Positions 55,279 to 63,942 of a stretch of 64,000 bases of DNA are shown here, one piece after another. The notes beneath the pieces are model-generated. The model was not told the origin of the DNA, made no database searches, and worked only from the letters and a program-made list of their open reading frames with translations. Position 1 is the stretch's first letter. Every line of letters begins with the position of its first letter. Source of the DNA: a virus; the IMG/VR virus record IMGVR_UViG_3300044705_000115, positions 1 to 64,000 of that record. One strand, 5' to 3'. The translations under genes were made by a program, and so were the position numbers.

Positions 55279-56019
55279 CTACTTGTCCAAGATCACGGTG
55301 ATGGTGTTGACGGCGGTGCCGCTCGCCTTGAAGGAGTTCGCGGCGTTGGGGATGTGATAGCCGTGCTGCCCGACCAGATCGGCGAAGGCGATGTTCTTGC
55401 GGCGCTCCCCGGTCAACGCGCCGGCGCCCATGACCGACACCAGCTTGCCGCCCGGCGCGAGCAGCGAGAACGCCTTCGTCACATGGTCGATGTCCTGCTG
55501 GCGCTCGAAGGGCGGGTTCATCACCACGCGGTCGAAGAGCAACGGGAACTCCGCCGCCATGAAGTCCTCCACGAGCAGGTTGGGCAGGCTCAGATGCTCG
55601 GCGTGCTTGGGCTGAATCTCCACCGCCCACAGGTTCTCCGGCGCCACCCCCATCTGCAGCACCCGCTCGACTATCGCGCCGCGCCCGGCGGATGGCTCGA
55701 GGACGGTGTGGTTGGCGTGGACATCGGCGAGGTCGACGAGCAGATCGACCAGCCGCTCCGGCGTCGGGAAGTAGCCCATCTTGTCGATTGGCTCGACCTT
55801 GCCCTCGGCGAGCAGCGCTTCAAAGCGCTCGCGTGACTCCGGCTCGGTCAGCACATGGCCGCCCTTGCTGCGGTTCCACTTCGCGCCGATCGACTTCAGC
55901 ACTTTGTCCACGCGGACGTATTCATCGCGGTCGAGCTGGGTCTTCAAGACGAGCAGGTCGCCGTCGAGCTCAGCGTCGGCGAGGATCGTCAGAATGGCAG
56001 GGTCTACTGCGCGGGGCAC
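55279..56019 (-). CDS. N6-adenine-type DNA methyltransferase-like protein (246 aa)
   Basis: SAM motif I LEPSAGRGAIVERVL (about 108), VEIQP after strand 2, and catalytic NPPF (VMNPPFERQQD, about 168), then LLAPGGKLVSVMG. NPPF is the N6-adenine/amino-MTase signature. The N-terminal 90 residues (YVRVDKVLKSIGAKWNRSKG) are a module often fused to phage MTases. No target-recognition domain or partner endonuclease is adjacent, so host-evasion or epigenetic use is likely. ATG follows a promoter-leader module. Confidence 0.85.
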   Translation of the reverse strand: MPRAVDPAILTILADAELDGDLLVLKTQLDRDEYVRVDKVLKSIGAKWNRSKGGHVLTEPESRERFEALLAEGKVEPIDKMGYFPTPERLVDLLVDLADVHANHTVLEPSAGRGAIVERVLQMGVAPENLWAVEIQPKHAEHLSLPNLLVEDFMAAEFPLLFDRVVMNPPFERQQDIDHVTKAFSLLAPGGKLVSVMGAGALTGERRKNIAFADLVGQHGYHIPNAANSFKASGTAVNTITVILDK

Positions 56020-56023
56020 GGCG

Positions 56024-56058
56024 CCTCCTTGGTCGGTTGGCGCCAGCCTATCCGCTCA
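56024..56058 (-). promoter_or_regulatory. Promoter-leader module
   Basis: GAGCGGA, TAGGCT (56050-56045), GGCGCCAA, CCGACCAAGGAGG (56036-56024). Confidence 0.75.
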
Positions 56059-56685
56059 GAGGCCGAGCGGCGCCTTGAAGCCCCGCCACATCAGTTTCTC
56101 GCCCACGATGCGGAAGACGATGCCGGTGCGCAGCTCGATCAGGTCGGCGACCTCGGCGAGCCGGGAAGCGCCCAAGTCCTTCAGATGCACGGTGTAGAAC
56201 TTCTGATGGATCGTGTCGCGTGTGCCGAAGCGGTAGTAGCGCAGCGGGTCAGGCTCGTCTAGCTCTTCCTCTTCGACGCCCCAGGCGCCGTCGCGCTTGA
56301 GGATCTCGATCTGCTCCGGCGTCAGGTCTGCCATCGGGATTTCGTCCGGGCCGGGCGGCCTGTACTCAGAGCCGCCTTTCGCGTAAGCCCCTTCCTTTGC
56401 CTCGTAGCGCCCGCCGATGTAGGTGAGCCGGTCGGGGTCAGGACTCGCCACGTCGATGTAGACCTTGTGCGGCCAGCCGTACTTCCAGTCGGCGACCTCG
56501 AGGCGCTTCGCAGCGCCGGGTTCGCAGAGCTTCACGAAGGTCTCGGGATCGACCGAGCCGCAGTAGGAGCAGTAGCGGGCGCCGGGAATGACGAGCCAGC
56601 CATGATCGTCGCGCTCCTCCCAGACAGCGTCCGCAGTGAGGAAGGGGGACGAATCCGCGCGATGGACATTCGGCAGGTCGCTCAC
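56056..56685 (-). CDS. Hypothetical protein (209 aa)
   Basis: RYCSYCGSVDPETF zinc site near residue 38, then strands (HKVYIDVASPDPDRLTYIGG) and HLKDLG..EVADLIE helices. Similar proteins occur in phages with no known role. GTG start. Confidence 0.6.
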   Translation of the reverse strand: MSDLPNVHRADSSPFLTADAVWEERDDHGWLVIPGARYCSYCGSVDPETFVKLCEPGAAKRLEVADWKYGWPHKVYIDVASPDPDRLTYIGGRYEAKEGAYAKGGSEYRPPGPDEIPMADLTPEQIEILKRDGAWGVEEEELDEPDPLRYYRFGTRDTIHQKFYTVHLKDLGASRLAEVADLIELRTGIVFRIVGEKLMWRGFKAPLGL

Positions 56686-56695
56686 GGGCCGCACC

Positions 56696-56929
56696 CTAGC
56701 TGTCCCAACGGCGCAGACAGGTGCTGCACACCGAGTCGATCTCGCTTCTCGTCGCACAGTCCGCGAAGATCACCATCGCTGGCACCTTCCGCAGGCCGCA
56801 GCACGCTACGGCTGGCTCTGAGCAACACGCCGCCTTGTCGCTGTCGCTGGCGATGTGCAGGACGGCGGATTTGCGGAAGCGCACGAGCGTCGGGCGCTCA
56901 GCGGTGGTGCTGCGGGCAGGCTCAGTCAC
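56696..56929 (-). CDS. Cys-rich small protein (77 aa)
   Basis: ACCSEPAVACCGLRKVPAMV then DSVCSTCLRRW. GTG start overlapping the upstream stop. Probably zinc-binding. Confidence 0.55.
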   Translation of the reverse strand: MTEPARSTTAERPTLVRFRKSAVLHIASDSDKAACCSEPAVACCGLRKVPAMVIFADCATRSEIDSVCSTCLRRWDS

Positions 56930-57137
56930 GGATCGACTCGAAGCTACGCACCAGCACGGACGCCGCCTCCAACTCCCTCAGCGGCGGCACTGGCTCGCCC
57001 TCGGGCGGGAGGATCAGCAGATCCATCGTCGACCATTCGCCGAGCATCGGGGATTTCTGATGGAGGATCGCCAGCACTTCGGCCCGCGACATGTGGGTCG
57101 CGTAGCGGTTTCCGTTGACGGTGATGATCGTCGCCAT
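56922..57137 (-). CDS. Hypothetical protein (71 aa)
   Basis: IITVNGNRYATHMSRAEVLA ILHQK. TGATG coupled. No family recognised. Confidence 0.5.
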   Translation of the reverse strand: MATIITVNGNRYATHMSRAEVLAILHQKSPMLGEWSTMDLLILPPEGEPVPPLRELEAASVLVRSFESIRD

Positions 57138-57562
57138 CAGGCTGGCGCCTTCTCGCGCTCGCGGTCACGGCGGTTGGCCTCGGCGACGATCTCGGCCATG
57201 CTCTTGTGTTCCTCGGCCGAGAGCGCCTGCAGGATCGCGTTCGTCCCCGCCCACAGCGGCGGTTCGCGCTTGCCTTCCTCGGCCCAGATGCGCTTGACGG
57301 TTTCGAGCATGTCGAGCGCCGCCCAGAGCGCTTCGGCGTCGAGGACGGGCGCCTGGCTCTCGCCCATGATGTCGGCCGCTTCGTTCAGCACCTTGGCCTC
57401 GCGCAGGCAGCCGGTGTAGGCGTCCGCCGCCGCGTCGAAGGTGTCCTGCAGGTCGAAGGGCAGCACCCGTGTCGCCCGCTGCGGCCCCAGCCATGAGAGC
57501 GCTTCGCCGTGGCGCTTGGCCCAGATTTCGGCCTTCGTCGCCTCCTCCCTGATCAGCCTCAC
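57137..57562 (-). CDS. Hypothetical helical protein (141 aa)
   Basis: FDAAADAYTGCLREAKVLNE and AEALWAALDMLETVKRIWAE. GTG coupled. Confidence 0.55.
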   Translation of the reverse strand: MRLIREEATKAEIWAKRHGEALSWLGPQRATRVLPFDLQDTFDAAADAYTGCLREAKVLNEAADIMGESQAPVLDAEALWAALDMLETVKRIWAEEGKREPPLWAGTNAILQALSAEEHKSMAEIVAEANRRDREREKAPA

Positions 57563-57771
57563 CAGATCGCCCCCGCCGCGAGGATGACGCCGCAGATGAT
57601 CGACACGACGACCGCGTAGATCAGGATGCCGAGCGCCGTCACCAGCACCTTCTCGCGGACGCTGCCTTTCTTCGGCTCCCCGCCGGCGACGAGGCCGACG
57701 AGGATCACGAAGGCCATGACGAAGGCGACGAGGATCAGAGTCAGGGCGAGCCGCCCCAAGATGTCATCCAT
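57559..57771 (-). CDS. Membrane protein, two TM helices (70 aa)
   Basis: LILVAFVMAFVILVGLVAGG and ALGILIYAVVVSIICGVILA, with a basic loop between. Confidence 0.55.
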   Translation of the reverse strand: MDDILGRLALTLILVAFVMAFVILVGLVAGGEPKKGSVREKVLVTALGILIYAVVVSIICGVILAAGAIW

Positions 57772-58006
57772 CCGTGACCGCCTTCTCGACGAACTTCGCG
57801 TAGCGCTTCGCCATCCCTAGCCCGACCGCTGCTGCCTCAAGGTCGAAGTCGATCTCGGCGGCGAGAACGCCCCAGTCGGTGAGCATCTGCGCCGCATCGA
57901 CCGCGTAGGGGTCCTCGATGGTCGCCTCCATGTCGCGTTCGAGCAGTTCCCTGACGATGCGCTCGGCGTCGGGCGATAGGTAGCGGCGGTGTTCGGGGGC
58001 GGGCAT
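57764..58006 (-). CDS. Hypothetical helical protein (80 aa)
   Basis: YLSPDAERIVRELLERDMEA. TGATG coupled. Confidence 0.5.
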   Translation of the reverse strand: MPAPEHRRYLSPDAERIVRELLERDMEATIEDPYAVDAAQMLTDWGVLAAEIDFDLEAAAVGLGMAKRYAKFVEKAVTDG

Positions 58007-58323
58007 CAGTCGCCTCCTCCGAACCCGAACACGGCGCGAGCCTTCGCTTCTGCTGCCTCCCGCTTGCCCTCGTAGGCGAGTTGCGCTCCGCTGAAAGCGA
58101 AGGTCGCCCAGATCCACGGGCCGAACAGCAGCACCGCGACGACGAGGCCCGCGATTTTCAGCGGCTTCGGCAACGCGAAGTAACGCTGCACCCACTTCGG
58201 CGCGTCCTTGGGCAGGAAGGTCGCCTTGTGAACCTCGTCGATGATCGGTTCGGCGACGATGCGGCCTGCCACCGACCACACCGCGATCAGCACCCAGACT
58301 GGCACCACGATCCTGCGCCTCAT
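58006..58323 (-). CDS. Membrane protein, two TM helices (105 aa)
   Basis: VVPVWVLIAVWSVAG and LKIAGLVVAVLLFGPWIWAT. Charged helical C-terminus. ATGA coupled to the lipoprotein gene. Confidence 0.6.
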   Translation of the reverse strand: MRRRIVVPVWVLIAVWSVAGRIVAEPIIDEVHKATFLPKDAPKWVQRYFALPKPLKIAGLVVAVLLFGPWIWATFAFSGAQLAYEGKREAAEAKARAVFGFGGGD

Positions 58324-58538
58324 TCTTCTTCCCCTTCCAGGTCGAACGCCGAGTTGTCCTGACAGACCACGACGCTCGGCGTCCCGTAGCGGTCGGTCGA
58401 GATTTGCCTGACGCCGCCGTGGGCAGCGCAGGCGGCAGAGGCATCGGCCGCGTCGGGCGGTCGGTAGCCGCCCAAGCCGCCGCAACCGACCAGCGACCCT
58501 GCGAACGCGAGGGCGAGAACCAGCGCGAGCGGTCTCAT
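58320..58538 (-). CDS. Small lipoprotein (72 aa)
   Basis: Signal peptide with lipobox SLVGC at residue 19, mature part with two further cysteines and an acidic C-terminus. ATGA coupled. Confidence 0.65.
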   Translation of the reverse strand: MRPLALVLALAFAGSLVGCGGLGGYRPPDAADASAACAAHGGVRQISTDRYGTPSVVVCQDNSAFDLEGEEE

Positions 58539-58777
58539 ACGAAGTAGATGAGGACGGAGTTGTCGCGCTCGCCGACGGTCATCATGCCCTCGCGCTGCGC
58601 CTGCTGGTTGATGTCTTCCAGCCGCCCAATCTGACCGAGCATCGCCGGCACGGTGATTTCGATCTCCACCTTGTAGCTGCGCTCGCCCCCATGCGAGATG
58701 GACACCAGCCGAACGTCGCTGTCCGGGCAGTGGGACTCCAACACGCGAAGCAGGGGTTCTGCTTCTAGGTACTTCAA
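58535..58777 (-). CDS. Hypothetical protein (80 aa), operon head
   Basis: TTG start 5 bases after the AGGAGG of a promoter-leader module: LKYLEAEPLLRVLESHCP, then YKVEIEITVPAMLGQIGRLE. A longer in-frame start would run through the promoter. Confidence 0.55.
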   Translation of the reverse strand: MKYLEAEPLLRVLESHCPDSDVRLVSISHGGERSYKVEIEITVPAMLGQIGRLEDINQQAQREGMMTVGERDNSVLIYFV

Positions 58778-58782
58778 CTGGT

Positions 58783-58815
58783 CCTCCTTGGTCGGTTCGG
58801 TGAAGACTACCCGCT
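58783..58815 (-). promoter_or_regulatory. Promoter-leader module
   Basis: GAGCGGG, TAGTCT (58809-58804), TCACCGAA, CCGACCAAGGAGG (58795-58783). Confidence 0.75.
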
Positions 58816-59032
58816 CGCCAGGGCGCTCGGGGCCGTAGTCGGGCGCCGCTCCCGCCGGGGCCACGGCCTGCCTCGAAGGTGGCCGAGCTTTCGTATGTCC
58901 CGGCGGCAGCGAACTCCGGCACTAGGCGGACTCAGGACATGCCGCACCCGCGACCCTTCCCCGTCCCTGTATCAACCGCCGGCGGGTAGGTCCGCGCTCG
59001 CCGAACCTAGCCGCGCGTGAGGACGGCGTCGA

Positions 59033-59203
59033 TCACCAGAACAGCCAGAAGGCGAAGCTGATCGAACCGCCCATGCACAGACCGCCTGCGGAATAGGCCG
59101 CATTTCGCGTCTCGGGGCCGAAGAACCAGACTGCGTTGCCGAGCAGCAGTAGGACGATGGCCAGTGTCAACAGGAGCCAACGTGGGACGACGATGTAAGT
59201 CAC
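59033..59203 (-). CDS. Small membrane protein, two TM helices (56 aa)
   Basis: WLLLTLAIVLLLLGNAVWFF and GGLCMGGSISFAFWLFW. GTG start shortly after the head protein stop. Its 3' end runs into a degenerate copy of that protein's last codons. Confidence 0.55.
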   Translation of the reverse strand: MTYIVVPRWLLLTLAIVLLLLGNAVWFFGPETRNAAYSAGGLCMGGSISFAFWLFW

Positions 59204-59212
59204 GGCGGCAGG

Positions 59213-62200
59213 CTACGACCGCGTCAGGACGGCATCTATCACGAGCGAGCCGTTCTCCTCGTGAGCGCCAGCGATGCGGACGCTCTGGCCGCGGTTGATC
59301 AGTACCGCGCCCGGCTCGGTCGAGTACTCGCCCATTGGCAGCGCCGGGGCGCCGGCTGGCACGAGGATGCGCATCACGGCTTTGCCGGTCTCCGCCTGGG
59401 AGGGATCGATCGAGGCGATCAGGTAGCCAGCGTCCCGCAGGCGACGGCCCCGCAGCGCTTCTGCGTCCTGGGCGCCAAGTCCCTCGATCGAAGTCGGCAC
59501 GTAGACGTAGGCGTCTTCGGGCGAGCGCACATCGCGCATCAGCGCGTCCATGACATCGACCGTCTTCGCGTGGTCGCCAGGGTCGCCGGAGCGCAGCGCC
59601 GCGTTGATGGCCTCGCCGCCATCCGCCAGGTCGCCCAGCGCGTGTTCCTCCTCGGGGTAGAGGCCGCCGGCCTTCCTCAGCCCGGCGTCGAGTTCGCGCT
59701 GTGCGTCCGCGCCCTCAGCGGGGCCGGGCAGGCCCTCGGTGCCATCGGCGATCTCCCCCATGAACGAGACCCGCGCCTTCAGGTTTTCGCGCACCCGCTC
59801 GCGCATCGCCTCATCCGCGAAGGGCGCGGCATCGACGAGCGCGTCGATCCGCTGCGGCGTCAGCCGCTCGGCGATGTCCCCAGCCTGGTCGCGGAGCATC
59901 TGGTCGTTCAGCGCCATGCGCCCAAACGCCTGCCCGCCGCCGGGCGCCCGCATCGTCCAAGCCTCGGTCGGCACCGGGCCGTAGGGCTTCGGTTTGCCCA
60001 TCGCCCGGAACTCGAAGGTGCCGCCCTGGTCGAGGCGGATCGGTTCGCCGTCCGGCCCCCAGAGGACGTTGTCCTGGTCGAGTCCGACGACATCCCAGTT
60101 GCCGAGCAGCGCATCGGCCATGAAGCCTTCCCCGAGCGGCTGGCTCTCGCCATTCCAGCGTTCGATGTCGCCGTCGCGGGCGGGGTAGGCGACGGCCGTC
60201 CAGCTCTTGCCGCCAGTGGGGAAGGCGTGCTGCTGGGCAGTGGCCTTGCCGAGCGAAGCGATCTGGCCGCTCCATGCAGAGTTCGCAGCGTCGAAGTCGG
60301 CCTTCGAGACCTCCTGATCACCGACGAAGTAGGTCTTCTTGCCATCAACCGTCTTCACTTTCGGGTCGCCCTTGGGAGGGGGTGACGGCTCCTCGACTGG
60401 CGCCTTTTTGAGGGAGCTATCGACCTGCATCTGACCGGCGTTCGGCACGTCGATCCCCAGCTCGCGGTAGACCGCGTTGGCCAGCAGCTCGCTCGCCACG
60501 CGGTCGCGGTTGCCGCGGTAGGGCTTCACCAGCCATTTGCGCCCGTCTTTGTCGGTGGCGAACTGGGCGCCGTTGGATCCGCCGGCGGGCTTGAAGTCGG
60601 TCAGCCCCGCATCCTCGGCGCTGTAGCTCGGCACGCCGAGTACTGGCGCCGGCGGTTTTTCGGCCAGGCTCATCTGCAGCGCCTTGTCCTCCTCGGCAGG
60701 CGCACGCTGCTCAGTCCCGTCGCTGGGCGCCATCTGCGGCGGCACAGCTTTGCCCAGGCGGTCGTCGGTGATGCCGTGGCGTTCGAGTACCCCGACGGTC
60801 TCGGCGTTGGCGAGGCGCTGTGGCGTCGAGTACAGCTTGCTCTCGCCGTCGGGCTTGGTGAAGCGCATCGAGCCTTTCGGCCCGCGTTTGATGTTCGAGC
60901 CGTCGGCCAGCGTGACCATCTCCGGCGCGGCACTGTTGAACGGCTCGTAAGCGGGCAGCGCCGCCATCTTGCGAAGGAGCGAGCGCCGCGGGTCCGAGTA
61001 GTGCCGCGCGTCGAAGAACTGCGGCCCTGACCCCTTCGTCAGCTTGACCGGCTCCCCAGGCGCGTTCTGCGCGGTCTCCGCAGCGATCTGCGGGGCTTCT
61101 ACCGCTCCCCCCGTGTCCGTGGGTCCATCCCCGGTCTTCGACGGCTCAGCGGCGCTGAGAACGCCCTCGGGGACTACCGGGAGCTTCGTGTCGTAGTCGG
61201 GAACCAGCGCACCGCTCTCGTCGGCGATCCCGAGCTCGTGGTCGCGCTCCCCGCGCAGAGTCGCCCGCACGCGGATGCCAGCTTCGCCGGGCGAGATGCC
61301 CTGCTGCTTGGCGAGCAGCCCGCCGAGCAGAAGTACTCGCGCCTGATGCCCCTGCCGGAAGCCCATCGTCTCCACCAGTCCGGCGCGGGCCTCGGCCGGT
61401 ACGCCCGCCTCATCGAGCAGATGCGCGAGCCGCGTGCGCTCCAGCGTGTACGCGCCTTTGGCCGTGGGGTGGTCGGGGTTGGCCTCGGCCCACTTGCTCG
61501 CGCCCTCGAACCCGTCAGCGGCGAGCCAGCGCTTGCCTTCGATCCGCCCCGTCTCCTCGGCCAGCGCCTCCTCGAGGGCGTAGCCGTCCGGCGTCGAGTA
61601 CTCCTCGGGCGTGACCGGGTTTACCCCGTGGCCGACCGCCTCGTGCGCGGCCCGGGAGTAGAGCAGGTAGCCCCGGCGCTGCGCCTCGGCGTTTTCGGGG
61701 TTGGCCCGCAGCTCGTCGAGATGGCCAGGCGCGTCCTTGCCGATCTCGCTCCTCCCGTCGAACCAGCGCAGCGCCGTGGTGTCGGGCTCGTTGGGGTTTA
61801 CGTCGATCCCCTGAAAGACCGCCTTGGCATCGTGCGCCGCGGCGGCCTCGTCGACCCCGTCCTGAACGCGACCGCGCCAGGCGTGGAAGTCCTTGGGCGG
61901 CCCGCCAGCGTGCGGATGCGTGTCCTCGTTGGCTGAGACCGGGCCGTGGCCGCCGGGCATCTTGTCCACACCGACTTCGCGCAGCCGCTTCGCCGTCTCC
62001 TCGCTCTTCGCCCATGCCCGGCGGTAGCTATCCGGCGTGTGACCGCCGGGCGGGCGCGGCACCGCCACCTTGGCCGAGCCGGCGCGGCCACGCTTCTTGG
62101 TGTTCACGGCCAGCAGGTCGCCGACGGCATCTTTCAGGTCGTGGCTGACTGCTGCGGCGAAGCCGCCGACTTTGGGCATGAACTCCCCGCCCTTGACCGT

Positions 62201-63058
62201 GCCTTTGGCGAAGCGCCGGTCGTAGGGGGCCTCGATCAGGTTCATGGCGACGCGGTGATCCTCCATCGCCTCGACTAGGCGCCGCAGTTCGTCCTCGTCG
62301 GTGACCGCCTCGCGCAACTCGGCGAAGCGTTCCTGAAGCTGGCGGGCCAGTGCGATCCCGTCCTCGGGCGGCGGAGGCGTGAAGTCGTGCGGCAGGAAGC
62401 CCTCGCTGATCGCTTCATCCAACCCGTAGAGGCGGCAGGGGCAGTTGGGGTGGCGCGGAGGGTGGATGACGTCCAGCACCGCCCACGGCCAGAACTTCCC
62501 CGCCATCACCAGGCAGTCGATCGTGTGCGACTTCACGAACGGGCTGAGCCGCCAGTAGGCGCCGAGCGGCGAGGTCCGCTTCAGCGACTCGCGCTCCTGG
62601 GCGGAGATGGAGCGGCTGAGCATCGCTTCCTGCCGCTGGCGGATGTAGCGGAACTCGCGTTCGAGCAGTACTCGCAGGGCGGCTTCGGGGTCGTTGGAGG
62701 AGAGCAGCGCCTTCGGGATGTCGCGCTCGAGCCGCGCTTCCATCTTGCGGATGAACTGCGCCCCGCGGTCGGCCTCCTCCTGGGCCAGCTTGCGCAGCAG
62801 GTCTTCTGGCTCGGCCGGGAACTGCCGGCGGAGCGTCTGCCACAGCCAGAAGATGTCGTCGGAGCCGTTCCCCCAGAACTTCCGCAGCGCCTCGATCGAA
62901 GCGGCGGTGGTGGCGGCGAGCGCGGCTGGCTCGAGGACGGCGGCCCCGGTCGCCGGGATCGCGGTCGCCGCCGCGGCGGTTGCGGCTCCTGCACCGGCCG
63001 CTCCGGCGGCCCCAGCGCCCGAGCTGCGTGGTTCTTCGGCGCGGCGAGGCTGCGGCAT
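59213..63058 (-). CDS. Multidomain MuF-type head protein with HExxH, kinase-like and ART-like domains
   Basis: 1281 residues. About 50-215: MuF/SPP1 gp7-like head morphogenesis domain, ending HPPRHPNCPCRLYGL. 471-510: HEAVGH with a downstream acidic helix (EEALAEETGR), a zincin-like metallopeptidase motif. About 820-1020: kinase-like fold related to HipA/PI3K-type phage domains, with KWLVK (K845), NWDVVGLDQDNVLW (about 987) and RLDQGG (D1010). About 1120-1281: ADP-ribosyltransferase-like fold in which the expected first Arg, S-T-S and E-x-E residues are not seen, so probably inactive. Likely injected or head-internal; that is inference. Confidence 0.8.
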   Translation of the reverse strand: MPQPRRAEEPRSSGAGAAGAAGAGAATAAAATAIPATGAAVLEPAALAATTAASIEALRKFWGNGSDDIFWLWQTLRRQFPAEPEDLLRKLAQEEADRGAQFIRKMEARLERDIPKALLSSNDPEAALRVLLEREFRYIRQRQEAMLSRSISAQERESLKRTSPLGAYWRLSPFVKSHTIDCLVMAGKFWPWAVLDVIHPPRHPNCPCRLYGLDEAISEGFLPHDFTPPPPEDGIALARQLQERFAELREAVTDEDELRRLVEAMEDHRVAMNLIEAPYDRRFAKGTVKGGEFMPKVGGFAAAVSHDLKDAVGDLLAVNTKKRGRAGSAKVAVPRPPGGHTPDSYRRAWAKSEETAKRLREVGVDKMPGGHGPVSANEDTHPHAGGPPKDFHAWRGRVQDGVDEAAAAHDAKAVFQGIDVNPNEPDTTALRWFDGRSEIGKDAPGHLDELRANPENAEAQRRGYLLYSRAAHEAVGHGVNPVTPEEYSTPDGYALEEALAEETGRIEGKRWLAADGFEGASKWAEANPDHPTAKGAYTLERTRLAHLLDEAGVPAEARAGLVETMGFRQGHQARVLLLGGLLAKQQGISPGEAGIRVRATLRGERDHELGIADESGALVPDYDTKLPVVPEGVLSAAEPSKTGDGPTDTGGAVEAPQIAAETAQNAPGEPVKLTKGSGPQFFDARHYSDPRRSLLRKMAALPAYEPFNSAAPEMVTLADGSNIKRGPKGSMRFTKPDGESKLYSTPQRLANAETVGVLERHGITDDRLGKAVPPQMAPSDGTEQRAPAEEDKALQMSLAEKPPAPVLGVPSYSAEDAGLTDFKPAGGSNGAQFATDKDGRKWLVKPYRGNRDRVASELLANAVYRELGIDVPNAGQMQVDSSLKKAPVEEPSPPPKGDPKVKTVDGKKTYFVGDQEVSKADFDAANSAWSGQIASLGKATAQQHAFPTGGKSWTAVAYPARDGDIERWNGESQPLGEGFMADALLGNWDVVGLDQDNVLWGPDGEPIRLDQGGTFEFRAMGKPKPYGPVPTEAWTMRAPGGGQAFGRMALNDQMLRDQAGDIAERLTPQRIDALVDAAPFADEAMRERVRENLKARVSFMGEIADGTEGLPGPAEGADAQRELDAGLRKAGGLYPEEEHALGDLADGGEAINAALRSGDPGDHAKTVDVMDALMRDVRSPEDAYVYVPTSIEGLGAQDAEALRGRRLRDAGYLIASIDPSQAETGKAVMRILVPAGAPALPMGEYSTEPGAVLINRGQSVRIAGAHEENGSLVIDAVLTRS

Positions 63059-63094
63059 CGCAGCAGAGGATAGGCGCGGGGGCGGGCTCTTACC

Positions 63095-63295
63095 TCAGCC
63101 GCACGCTACGCAGAGTACATCCGAGCGCAGTGGCGAGGCGCATCGCTTGCAGACGCCGTAGTCCGGCTTGCAGTCCGGGCAGAGCCATTCGCTGTTCTCG
63201 ACTCGGGCGCAGATGCCGCAGACCGGGCGCTGGCAACCGAAGCAACGGAATGCCTCGTCGTGGTCCTCGCCGTCGCCCTCGCGGTGACAGATCAC
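63095..63295 (-). CDS. Multi-CxxC zinc protein (66 aa)
   Basis: VICHREGDG, FRCFGCQRPVCGIC, WLCPDCKP and VCKRC..LCVACG: four zinc-knuckle pairs (B-box/PHD-like spacing). GTG overlaps the upstream stop. Confidence 0.65.
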   Translation of the reverse strand: MICHREGDGEDHDEAFRCFGCQRPVCGICARVENSEWLCPDCKPDYGVCKRCASPLRSDVLCVACG

Positions 63296-63573
63296 ACAGG
63301 GTCGCCCTTCCAGTCCGTCCCCTCGACGGGCCGCAGGTCTGTGCTGGCCTTCGCCGCGCATCCGGCACACCAGATGTGGTAGCGGCGGTGCGGTTTGGCG
63401 ATCAGGTACGGCTCGCCCTCGGCGAGTCCCTTCAACTCGACGCTCGGTGGCAGTTTCGCGTAAGAGCCGCAGAGCGTCGGGAGCATGGCGCGGCTGTTGC
63501 GCCGCCCGGCGAAGCTTGGACTGCCGAAATAGGCCGGGTCGGACGGGAGGTGGATGACGATGGGGTCATCCAC
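63292..63573 (-). CDS. Hypothetical protein with CxxC (93 aa)
   Basis: Strands then HIWCAGCAAKASTDLR near the C-terminus. GTG at 63573 chosen over 63582 because of ribosome-site spacing. Confidence 0.5.
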   Translation of the reverse strand: MDDPIVIHLPSDPAYFGSPSFAGRRNSRAMLPTLCGSYAKLPPSVELKGLAEGEPYLIAKPHRRYHIWCAGCAAKASTDLRPVEGTDWKGDPV

Positions 63574-63826
63574 TGGGCGCACACCTCGGGCAGAACTCGC
63601 CGCGCTCGTTGGTGGTCCAGCCCTCCGGCAGCGCTGGCTCGCTGACGCGCTTGATGGAGCCGCAGGAATCGCACATCACGCTCATCGTCTCGGAGCCCGC
63701 GCCGGCGCCGCGGCGAATCGCCTCGGCTCGCATAGAGGCGAAGCGCTCCTCAACCGTCTCCTCGCCGGTCGCCTTCATCTCGATGGTGCCAGTGTCTAAG
63801 TGGAGGATGTTTCGCTTGGTCGGCAT
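63566..63826 (-). CDS. Zinc-ribbon protein (86 aa)
   Basis: SVMCDSCGSIKRVSE and EFCPRCAPSG form a ribbon preceded by a helix. A TAGGAT box lies 5 bases before the ATG; possibly leaderless. Confidence 0.6.
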   Translation of the reverse strand: MPTKRNILHLDTGTIEMKATGEETVEERFASMRAEAIRRGAGAGSETMSVMCDSCGSIKRVSEPALPEGWTTNERGEFCPRCAPSG

Positions 63827-63908
63827 CGCGCTATCCTAGCCGCCATGCTCCTCAGCTACGGAACCCGGCCCCGCTCCGAGAGCGCTCCCGGCCCGCTGGA
63901 ACGCTAGC

Positions 63909-63925
63909 GCGGCTCGACCGCGCTT
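63909..63925. terminator. Hairpin between divergent units
   Basis: GCGCGG-CTCGA-CCGCGC, 6-bp GC stem between the leftward zinc gene and the rightward tRNA-like sequence. Confidence 0.4.
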
Positions 63926-63942
63926 CCTCAGCAGTACTCATG

